From an uncultured Lachnospiraceae bacterium (lineage in GTDB: Bacteria; Bacillota; Clostridia; Lachnospirales; Lachnospiraceae), in assembly GCA_900313435.1 (NCBI GenBank), contig OMRF01000066.1:1-10055 (forward strand): a DNA stretch of 10,055 nt. Reading direction: 5' to 3'. Every line of letters begins with the position of its first letter. The stretch's first letter is position 1. The notes beneath the pieces are model-generated. The model did no database searches. It was given only the letters and a program-made list of their open reading frames with translations, and was not told the origin of the DNA. A program made the position numbers and the translations under genes. This document shows, piece by piece, positions 1 through 7,348 of the stretch.

Positions 1-1316
1 AACGAGACTATGAAATAGGCCCATACGATATCTATCCCCGTGCAGCGCAGCAGCACGGTAGCCATCGTCACCATCACACCCCAGGTGAATACACTGTCAA
101 AAAGAAAGGTGACAAGGGTCTTCCCTCCGGAACGAAGGGTGAAATAGGCGCTGTGGCTGTAGGCACAGAAAGGCATAGCAAGAGCCTGGATCACGATGAA
201 CATCACGGCAAGATGTCTGATCTCATCCGACGTGTTGTAGGCAGCGGGGAAGAAGCGTCCTACAAGAAGCATAAGAACGGACATCACGGCACAGGCAAAG
301 ACGGAAAAGAATATCATCTTGTTGTCGGCATCCTTTGCCTTTTCAAGTTCTCCGGCTCCGAGGTACTGCCCTACAACAATGGAGATGCATGCTCCGAGCT
401 GGATGAATACGATATTAAAAAGATTTCCTATGGTGTTCGCTATATTGATGGCTGCAACGACATCGATCCCGCGCAGGGAATAAGTCTGGTTCAGAGCCGT
501 AATTCCGGCCGCCCAGAGGATCTCGTTTATGAGAAGTGGAAGGCCCTTTATCGTTATCTTTTTGAAAAGCTCCTTCGGGATCAGGAGGCTCTTGTAAGCG
601 CCCCTTAAGAAGCGGTTCACCTTAAGGTGGGTGTGAGCCCAGATCACCACTACGGAAGTCTCGATAAATCTTGCGACCACTGTAGCGATCGCGGCGCCCT
701 GTACTCCAAGAGCCGGGAAGGGACCGATGCCGAAGATCAGGAGCCAGTCAAGGAGAGCGTTTGCGCCCACCCCAAAAAGACCTGCCACCATCGGAACGAA
801 GGTCTGGCCGGTCTCCTTGATCGCCGTAGAATAGGCCTGTGAGACTGCGAAGGGGGGCAGGCTTATGAGGATTATCGAAAGATAGGAAAGAGCATAGTTC
901 CTCGTAAGTTCAAGCTCTTCGGGGTTTCCGGTATCGTTAAGATAGAGTGATATCAGACCGTTTCCGAAAAAGATGAAGACCAGTATCGCTATCGCAGTGA
1001 TGGCAAGGATCAACCAGAGCCTCATCCTGAAGGTATGCATGTGTCCCTTGTGGTCGCGCTTTCCGAAAAACTGGGCACCGTAGATCCCGGGTCCTGCCAC
1101 GGCTCCGAAGACTGCAAGGAAGAAAACAAATACCAGCTGGTTGATGATCGCAACTCCTGTCATCTGCTCCGTTCCGAGCTGTCCCACCATGATATTGTCA
1201 AGAAGGCTCACGAAATTGGTGATGGCGCTCTGCAATATCATGGGCACTGCGAGCAATATGTATCTTTTGTAAAATTCCCTGTCGCCTATATATTTACTTT
1301 TGAATCTCTCAAGCAT
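1..1316 (-). CDS. MATE family multidrug/metabolite exporter, 3' end outside the window
   Basis: This is an inner-membrane antiporter of the MATE family (NorM/DinF type), which exports small molecules in exchange for Na+ or H+. The reading frame is open from the ATG at 1316 to the left edge, giving 438 residues. The family is usually about 440-460 residues long, so only a short C-terminal piece is missing. The N-terminus contains the typical segment SLLDNIMVGQLGTEQMTG after a first hydrophobic helix, then GAQFFGKRDH in the first loop. Many hydrophobic segments follow, including one around GLFGVGANALLDWLLIFG, and a second-half repeat with VVAAINIANTIGNL. It starts 15 bases after the stop of the oxidoreductase gene, in the same frame, so it is probably the last or a late gene of the leucine T-box operon. 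The only Shine-Dalgarno-like sequence, AAGGAG at 1335-1340, lies 18 bases upstream, which is unusually far, and can fold into a small hairpin. The substrate cannot be predicted; a link to amino acid or organic acid export is only guesswork from context. Confidence 0.93.
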   Translation of the reverse strand, partial: MLERFKSKYIGDREFYKRYILLAVPMILQSAITNFVSLLDNIMVGQLGTEQMTGVAIINQLVFVFFLAVFGAVAGPGIYGAQFFGKRDHKGHMHTFRMRLWLILAITAIAILVFIFFGNGLISLYLNDTGNPEELELTRNYALSYLSIILISLPPFAVSQAYSTAIKETGQTFVPMVAGLFGVGANALLDWLLIFGIGPFPALGVQGAAIATVVARFIETSVVVIWAHTHLKVNRFLRGAYKSLLIPKELFKKITIKGLPLLINEILWAAGITALNQTYSLRGIDVVAAINIANTIGNLFNIVFIQLGACISIVVGQYLGAGELEKAKDADNKMIFFSVFACAVMSVLMLLVGRFFPAAYNTSDEIRHLAVMFIVIQALAMPFCAYSHSAYFTLRSGGKTLVTFLFDSVFTWGVMVTMATVLLRCTGIDIVWAYFIVS

Positions 1317-1331
1317 TTTAAAGAGTACTTT

Positions 1332-4300
1332 TTACTCCTTTGACATCTTAAGGTATTTTTCGTATCTTGCGCGGGAGTCCTCGCTTCCGACCTTGAAAAG
1401 ATCTACTGCATTGTCGGGGAAGGTACGGCGCAGCGCAGCGTATCTCGTCTCGCCGTCAAGGAATTCCTCATATTCCATCGTTGGCTCTTTTGAGTCAAGA
1501 GTCATGGGATGCTCTTTCCTCGGATCATATCTGTAGAGGAACCAATAGCCGGCATCAACGGCTTTCTTCATCTCGGCCTGGGTAGTTCCCATACCTGTCC
1601 TGATGCCATGTGCCGAGCAGGGCGCGTAAGCCACTATCACGGAGGTTCCGTCGTAAGTTTCAGCCTCCTTTATGGCCGTAACGAGCTGGTTCATGTCAGC
1701 TCCCATGGCGACCGAAGCCACATAGACATTGCCGTAACTCATGAGCATGGCGCCTATGTCCTTCTTCCTGGTCTTTTTCCCGGCGCTTGCAAACTGAGCC
1801 ACGGCGCCGACCGGAGTAGCCTTTGAGCTCTGTCCTCCTGTGTTTGAATAAACCTCCGTATCGATGATCAGGATATTTAAGTTTAATCCCAGAGATATCA
1901 CGTGGTCGAGTCCGCCGAAGCCTATATCATAGGCCCAGCCATCGCCTCCGTACATCCAGAAGGTCTTCTTTGCGAGCATATCCTTGTATTTCAGTATCTC
2001 ATCTATCTCCTTTTTCAAAGGACTGTTCTTTTCATGTTCAAGCGCTTCTATGAGAGCGTCGGAGGCAGCTCTTGATCTTTCAAAATCATCATTGCTTGAA
2101 AGCCACTCCTCACCGGCTTCCCGAAGCCTGTCGCTTACGGAGCGGTTGTCGAGAAGGTCTTCGACCCTGGTCTTTTCAGCCTTTCTCTGCTGGGTGACGG
2201 AGAGGAAGGTTCCGAGTGCAAGTTCCGCATTATTTTCAAAGAGAGAATTCGTCCACGCGGGACCGAAGCCCCTTTTGTTCACTGTGTAAGGGATACCCGG
2301 CATCGGTGCGCCCCAGGCCTGGGAACAACCAGTGCCATTCGCCCAATATACCCTGTCACCGAAGAGCTGGGTCATGAGCTTCGCATAAGGCGTCTCTCCG
2401 CAGCCGGCACAGGCGGCGGAAAACTCTACGAGAGGCTGTTTGAACTGAGAGCCCTTCACGGTCCAGCGATCAAAGATCTCCTTCTTGTCAGTAAGGGAAA
2501 GAGCATAGTCCCAGGTATCCTTTTCCTTCTGTCCGAAGTGAGCCGGTACCATATGGAGTGCCTTCCCGTCCGGTACGGGACAATCATGCACACAGGAGCC
2601 GCAGGAGGTGCAGTCATAGGATGATATCTGCATTGAAAACGAAAGGTTCTTCCCCTCAGCCTGCTTTCCTTTAAGAGGTGCCGTTTTAAAGCCCTCGGGC
2701 GCCTTCTCCTTTTCCTGCTCGGAAAGGAGGAACGGACGTATCGCAGCATGGGGGCAGACAAAGGAGCAACGGTTGCACTGTATGCAGGCGTCAGCGTTCC
2801 ATTCCGGAACAGAGACCGCGATCGCCCTCTTTTCATAGGCCGTAAGACCAAGCTCTATGGTTCCGTCCTCATAGCCCTTGAAGGCTGAAACCGGAAGATC
2901 GTCTCCGTGCTGGCGGTTGATGGGGTAAAGGATGTTCTTCACCGCATCGGGAAGATGCGCTTCATTCTTTCTCCTGTCCTCAAGGTCCGTATCAACTGAG
3001 TCCGCCCACTCAGAGGGTACTTTGATCTCGTTCACGCCCTTTGCACCTTCATCAATGGCAGCGACATTTTTCGCCACCACCTCATCGCCCTTGGTGAAAT
3101 AGGTCTTTTTTGCAGCCTCTTTCATAAGGTCAAGTGCCTTGTCCGTCTCCATAAGTCCCGAAACCTTGAAGAACGCCGCCTGAAGGACGGTATTCGTATG
3201 GCTTCCGAGACCGAGGCGTTTTGCTATCTCTGTCGCGTCTATGGTAAAGAGCTTTATCCTCTTCTTCGAAAGGAGCTTCTTCACATGGCCTGTAAGCTTC
3301 TTTTCAAGCTTCTCGAGATCCCATAATGTGTTCAAAAGAAGCGTACCTTCATCCTTTACCTCCTCAACGATATCGTACTGGAGAAGGAAGTTCTGATGAT
3401 GGCATGCGAGAAAATCGGCATGCTTCACGTAGTAGGAGCCTTCTATGGGCTTCTTTGACATACGCAGATGAGACTTTGTGATACCGAAGGACTTCTTCGC
3501 ATCATATTCAAAATACGCCTGGGTGTACATATCTCCGTGGTCGCCCAGGATCTCTATCGTATTGTGGTTCGCTCCGACGGTGCCGTCGCCTCCGAGCCCC
3601 CAGAACTTGCAGCTTATCGAGCTGTCCTTAAACCCGGGCATATCGGGTATTGAAAGGCTCTTATGCGTCACGTCATCTTCTATCCCGACAGTAAAGCCCC
3701 TGATCGGATTCTTTGCGGAAAGGTTCTCAAACACCGCCATGATCTGTGCAGGATCTGTATCCTTACTGCTCAGCCCGTAGCGTCCTCCTATGATATCCAA
3801 GTGTCTGCCTGCCCCGGTCATGGCAGCGGTAACATCGAGAAACAGCGGCTCTCCGATGCTTCCCATCTCCTTACAGCGATCAAGTACTGCTATACGCATT
3901 GCGGTCTTTGGAACAGCAGAAAGGAAAGCCTCAGTCTTAAAGGGCCTGTAAAGATGAACCTGGACGAAACCGTATTTTTTTCCGTCAGAAGCATTCTCAT
4001 TCAGATAGTCAACCGTCTCCCTTATAGTCCCGGAAACAGAACCCATGGCGATCACCACATCGGTAGCCTCGGGATCCCCGTAATAATCAAAGAGATGGTA
4101 ACGCCTTCCCGTCACCTCCCCTACCTTTTCCATATAGTCATCGACTATATCGGGAAGGGCATCATAGAAAGTATTGTTCGCCTCCCTGATCTGGAAATAG
4201 ACATCCCCGTTCTGTACCGTATTCCTGAGCCTCGGATGCTCGGGGTTTAGGGCATGAGCCCTGAATTCATCAAGCGCCGTTTTATCCATAAGGGCTGTGA

Positions 4301-4868
4301 GCTTTTTTACGTCAGGCCTTCTTATCCTCGTGATCTCATGAGAGGTGCGAAAGCCGTCAAAGAAATGCATGAAGGGTATCCTTCCCTTCACCGCGGCAAG
4401 ATGGGCGACCGCTGCAAGATCAGCCGCTTCCTGCACAGAGCCCGATGAGAGAAGAGCAAGTCCTGTCTGCCTGCAGGCCATCACATCCGAGTGATCCCCG
4501 AAGATACTCATGGCATGAGTCCCGACGGTCCGGCTCGCCACATGAAGAACTGCAGGAAGCCTCTCTCCCGCTATCCTGTAAAGGGTCGGTATCATCAGCA
4601 TGAGTCCCTGGCTTGAGGTATATGTGGTAGTGAGCGCCCCGGTCTGGAGTGAGCCGTGAACCGCGCCTATAGCACCCGCCTCGGACTGCATCTCAATGAG
4701 CCTGACCGGCTGGTCGAACATGTTCTTCCTGCCCTTTGCCGCCCACTGATCGGTCAGGTTTGCCATGGGTGATGACGGGGTGATGGGATATATCGCCGCT
4801 ATCTCTGTAAAATCATAGGCAGTATCCGCCGCAGCATGGTTTCCGTCGACAGTTTCAAAATCGCTCAT
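1332..4868 (-). CDS. nifJ: Pyruvate (2-oxoacid):ferredoxin/flavodoxin oxidoreductase, NifJ type
   Basis: A cytoplasmic, single-chain enzyme that interconverts pyruvate + CoA and acetyl-CoA + CO2 using thiamine diphosphate (TPP) and ferredoxin. From the chosen start it has 1178 residues, the normal NifJ length. The N-terminal domain has YPITPSSPM (27-35), the TPP-activating Glu63 in QSEAGA, and SRT with Arg113, the position that binds the substrate carboxylate. SIFGDHSD and HFFDGFRTSHE follow. The CoA-binding region has RCKEMGSIGEP (331-341). Two [4Fe-4S] ferredoxin clusters use Cys695/698/701/705 and Cys753/756/759/763. The proximal cluster uses Cys820/823 (CAGCGE), Cys848 and Cys1084. The TPP motif is GGDGWAYDIG (974-983) with YSNTGGQ (1007-1013). 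The gene lies 2 bases after the acyl-CoA synthetase fusion gene. A longer reading from a GTG at 4889 or ATG at 4874 is possible, but the ribosome site favours 4868. The loop after Cys848 differs from that of typical NifJ, so a substrate other than pyruvate is possible. Confidence 0.95.
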   Translation of the reverse strand: MSDFETVDGNHAAADTAYDFTEIAAIYPITPSSPMANLTDQWAAKGRKNMFDQPVRLIEMQSEAGAIGAVHGSLQTGALTTTYTSSQGLMLMIPTLYRIAGERLPAVLHVASRTVGTHAMSIFGDHSDVMACRQTGLALLSSGSVQEAADLAAVAHLAAVKGRIPFMHFFDGFRTSHEITRIRRPDVKKLTALMDKTALDEFRAHALNPEHPRLRNTVQNGDVYFQIREANNTFYDALPDIVDDYMEKVGEVTGRRYHLFDYYGDPEATDVVIAMGSVSGTIRETVDYLNENASDGKKYGFVQVHLYRPFKTEAFLSAVPKTAMRIAVLDRCKEMGSIGEPLFLDVTAAMTGAGRHLDIIGGRYGLSSKDTDPAQIMAVFENLSAKNPIRGFTVGIEDDVTHKSLSIPDMPGFKDSSISCKFWGLGGDGTVGANHNTIEILGDHGDMYTQAYFEYDAKKSFGITKSHLRMSKKPIEGSYYVKHADFLACHHQNFLLQYDIVEEVKDEGTLLLNTLWDLEKLEKKLTGHVKKLLSKKRIKLFTIDATEIAKRLGLGSHTNTVLQAAFFKVSGLMETDKALDLMKEAAKKTYFTKGDEVVAKNVAAIDEGAKGVNEIKVPSEWADSVDTDLEDRRKNEAHLPDAVKNILYPINRQHGDDLPVSAFKGYEDGTIELGLTAYEKRAIAVSVPEWNADACIQCNRCSFVCPHAAIRPFLLSEQEKEKAPEGFKTAPLKGKQAEGKNLSFSMQISSYDCTSCGSCVHDCPVPDGKALHMVPAHFGQKEKDTWDYALSLTDKKEIFDRWTVKGSQFKQPLVEFSAACAGCGETPYAKLMTQLFGDRVYWANGTGCSQAWGAPMPGIPYTVNKRGFGPAWTNSLFENNAELALGTFLSVTQQRKAEKTRVEDLLDNRSVSDRLREAGEEWLSSNDDFERSRAASDALIEALEHEKNSPLKKEIDEILKYKDMLAKKTFWMYGGDGWAYDIGFGGLDHVISLGLNLNILIIDTEVYSNTGGQSSKATPVGAVAQFASAGKKTRKKDIGAMLMSYGNVYVASVAMGADMNQLVTAIKEAETYDGTSVIVAYAPCSAHGIRTGMGTTQAEMKKAVDAGYWFLYRYDPRKEHPMTLDSKEPTMEYEEFLDGETRYAALRRTFPDNAVDLFKVGSEDSRARYEKYLKMSKE

Positions 4869-4870
4869 TT

Positions 4871-7348
4871 TCATTTCCCTTCTATCCACTCTTTTGCTTC
4901 TTCCCTCATCTTGTATTTAAGTATCTTTCCTGCCGCGTTCATGGGGAAGGACTCTACGAACCTTATGTACCTCGGCACCTTGTGGGCCGCAATGGAGGCT
5001 GCGATGAAGGAACGCATATCCTCTTCGGATACCTCCCTGTCCTTCTTCAGGATAATGCAGGCCATGGCCTCCTCCCCGTATTTTTCATCGGGAACGCCTA
5101 TCACCTGGACATCCTGCACATCGGGATGGGTATATATAAATTCCTCTATCTCCTTCGGATATATGTTCTCGCCGCCGCGGATTATCATATCCTTCAGTCT
5201 TCCCGTGATCCTGAAATTTCCGTTCTTGTCGCGGCAGGCAAGGTCTCCCGTATGAAGCCAGCCGTCAGGATCAATGGCCTGTTTCGTTTCCTCGGGCATC
5301 TTGTAATAACCCTTCATGGTATTATAACCCTTTGAGAGAAATTCTCCATTCTGGTCATCCCCAAGGGTCTCCCCCGTTTCGGGATCGACTATCTTGCACT
5401 GGACATGGGCAAAATGATATCCCACAGTCTCTGTCCTAACATCAAGAGGATCGTCCCAGGAACTCATGGTGGTGCCGGGGGCTGACTCGGTCTGCCCGTA
5501 AACACTTACTATCCCGGTCATGTTCATTTCATCGGGATCCGCTGCCCTCTTCATCAGTTCGGGAGGGCATCCGGCCCCTGCCATTATTCCTGTCCTCATG
5601 TGGGAGAAATCAGTCGACTTGTAATCGGGATGGTTGAACATCGCAATGAACATAGTCGGAACGCCGTTGAAGCAGGTTATCTTCTCCTGAGTGATGCAGG
5701 CAAGGGAAGCCTTCGCCGAGAAATACGGCATGGGACAGAGAGTCGCGCCGTGCGTCATGGAGGATGTCATTGAAAGCACCATTCCGAAGCAGTGGAACAT
5801 GGGCACCTGCAGCATCATGCGATCGGCAGTGGAAAGATCCATCCTGTCTCCTATACACTTCCCGTTGTTCACCACATTGTAATGCGTGAGCATCACGCCC
5901 TTGGGGAAGCCCGTGGTGCCTGAGGTATACTGCATATTGCAGACATCATCCGGCTTTACCCTTAAAGCCAGCCTCTTCACTTCTTCGAGCGGTACCGAAT
6001 CTCCCCTGTCAAAGGCCTCCTCAAAGGTAAGGCAGCCCTGCATCCTGAAACCGACCGAGATCACGTTCCGAAGGAAGGGAAGCCTCTTTGAATGAAGGGG
6101 CTCTCCGGGCTTTGTGGTGGAAAGCTCGGGACAGATCGTTTCTATTATTTCTTTATAGTTCGTGTCCTTCGTTCCCTCGATCATCACAAGAGTGTGCGTA
6201 TCCGACTGCCGAAGGAGATACTCGAGTTCATGCACCTTATATGCTGTATTTACAGTCACAAGGACAGCTCCTATCCTCGTTGCTGCCCAGAAGGTGAGGA
6301 ACCAGGCGGGAACGTTCGTAGCCCAGATGGCGACCTTCGCCCCGGGGCGCACCCCGAGAGAGATAAAGGAAGCGGCAAGCTTGTCCACATCATCCCTGAA
6401 CTGGGCATAAGTCCTTGTGTACTCAAGGGTCGTATATTTAAAGGCATACTGATCCGGAAATTCCTCGGCCATCCTGTCGAGGAGCTTGGGAAAGGTTAGA
6501 TCAATAAGCTCATCCTTTTTCCAGACATACTGTCCCGAGCCATCATGGTTGAAGTAGCGCATCTTCCGCATTCCCTTTGAGTCACTGTATCGCTCCATAT
6601 AATTTACGAAATGCGGAAAGATAATATCGGGATCCTGAAGATCCTCCATCCAGCAGGGTTTCCACTCGAGTGAGATAAAGTTTTGATAATCGATCGAGGA
6701 AAGAGAACGCATGATATCATCGACCGGCATAGTACCCTCACCTATGAGGTTGTAGGTATCCTTGTCGTCGGAATCCCTCATGTGGACGTGGCGGACATAG
6801 GCGCCGAGATTTTTGATGGTGTCGGCAGGAGTCTCGTTACAATCCCTGTAGGGATGATGCACATCCCAAAGAGCCGAAAGATTATCATTTGAAAAGCTGT
6901 CAAGAAGATCCCGAAGTCTTTCGGTATTGGAATAGATACCGTTTGTCCTGATGAGAAGAGTCACATTCTTTTCTTCAAATAGAGGAAGGATCTCATTGAT
7001 ATTATTCCTAACAGCTTCCTCATTATCCTTCATAGCCGCTGCGGAAACAAAGGGTACATCCATATTTTCCGCGTACTCAAGAAGCGCCGTAAGTCCGTCT
7101 ATATCAAATTCTTTTTCTGAAAGATCGATATAGCTGTCTATCGCGGGTATTGAAAGATGACGTTCCCGAAGGGATCTCTCGGTAGCCATCGTATTATATT
7201 TATGGAAGGGGGCACCTTTTTTGGTGAGGGAAGGAGTCTTGTTCAGGTCGTAAACTTCGATCCCGCTCATCCCGTTTTCTTCCGCAAGCCTTTCAAGTTC
7301 CTCGAAGGAGTAATTTTCCCAGCCCCTGGTTGAAAAAGAAAGTTTCAT
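4871..7348 (-). CDS. Fusion protein: sugar-phosphate isomerase/epimerase-type TIM barrel plus AMP-forming acyl-CoA synthetase
   Basis: An 825-residue two-domain protein. Residues 1 to about 252 form an AP-endonuclease-2/xylose-isomerase-like TIM barrel. They carry the expected metal-site motifs WDVHHPYR (161-168), HVHMRD (187-192) and SLEW (226-229), but the usual first Glu ligand is Arg134 (LLIRTNG). Residues about 265-825 form a complete AMP-forming acyl-CoA synthetase, similar to FadD/ACSF2-type enzymes. It has the phosphate loop YTSGTTGFPKG (474-484), YGQTES (617-622), GWLHTGD (696-702), Arg717 in GRLKD, RGGENIYP (724-731) and the C-terminal catalytic Lys808 in AAGK. This half should activate a carboxylic acid with ATP and CoA; chain length cannot be read from sequence. 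There is no signal peptide or membrane segment, so it is cytoplasmic. The start overlaps the upstream stop as ATGA, and an AAGGAGG site (7358-7364) lies 9 bases before it. A weaker internal start at 6562 could give the synthetase alone. The role of the barrel is unknown. Confidence 0.93.
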   Translation of the reverse strand: MKLSFSTRGWENYSFEELERLAEENGMSGIEVYDLNKTPSLTKKGAPFHKYNTMATERSLRERHLSIPAIDSYIDLSEKEFDIDGLTALLEYAENMDVPFVSAAAMKDNEEAVRNNINEILPLFEEKNVTLLIRTNGIYSNTERLRDLLDSFSNDNLSALWDVHHPYRDCNETPADTIKNLGAYVRHVHMRDSDDKDTYNLIGEGTMPVDDIMRSLSSIDYQNFISLEWKPCWMEDLQDPDIIFPHFVNYMERYSDSKGMRKMRYFNHDGSGQYVWKKDELIDLTFPKLLDRMAEEFPDQYAFKYTTLEYTRTYAQFRDDVDKLAASFISLGVRPGAKVAIWATNVPAWFLTFWAATRIGAVLVTVNTAYKVHELEYLLRQSDTHTLVMIEGTKDTNYKEIIETICPELSTTKPGEPLHSKRLPFLRNVISVGFRMQGCLTFEEAFDRGDSVPLEEVKRLALRVKPDDVCNMQYTSGTTGFPKGVMLTHYNVVNNGKCIGDRMDLSTADRMMLQVPMFHCFGMVLSMTSSMTHGATLCPMPYFSAKASLACITQEKITCFNGVPTMFIAMFNHPDYKSTDFSHMRTGIMAGAGCPPELMKRAADPDEMNMTGIVSVYGQTESAPGTTMSSWDDPLDVRTETVGYHFAHVQCKIVDPETGETLGDDQNGEFLSKGYNTMKGYYKMPEETKQAIDPDGWLHTGDLACRDKNGNFRITGRLKDMIIRGGENIYPKEIEEFIYTHPDVQDVQVIGVPDEKYGEEAMACIILKKDREVSEEDMRSFIAASIAAHKVPRYIRFVESFPMNAAGKILKYKMREEAKEWIEGK
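4876..4882 (-). promoter_or_regulatory. Ribosome binding site that decides the oxidoreductase start
   Basis: GAAGGGA on the minus strand, inside the last codons of the upstream gene. Its AGGG core (4877-4880) ends 8 bases before the ATG at 4868 but only 2 bases before the ATG at 4874, which overlaps the upstream stop as ATGA. It lies within or after the more distant GTG at 4889. Normal spacing therefore supports 4868 as the main start, giving a protein that begins MSDFETVDG. Confidence 0.6.

Noticed and set aside
153..842. Two plus-strand open frames (153-608 and 627-842) at the left edge
   Set aside because: Both are antisense to the MATE transporter frame, which runs open to the window edge and shows clear family sequence. 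The plus-strand products are polar and unrecognisable.
2456..2851. Minus-strand frame of 131 codons in another phase inside the oxidoreductase gene
   Set aside because: It overlaps the ferredoxin-cluster region of NifJ in a different frame, and its Arg/Pro-rich product is typical of an out-of-frame reading.
3663..4250. Plus-strand open frame of 195 codons opposite the oxidoreductase gene
   Set aside because: It lies wholly antisense to the well-conserved N-terminal domain of the NifJ protein and resembles no family; open frames opposite long genes are expected at this GC content.
4869..4889. Longer N-terminus for the oxidoreductase from GTG 4889 or ATG 4874
   Set aside because: The GTG start would sit well inside the upstream gene without a ribosome site, and the ATG at 4874 is only 2 bases from the AGGG. 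The ATG at 4868 has normal 8-base spacing.
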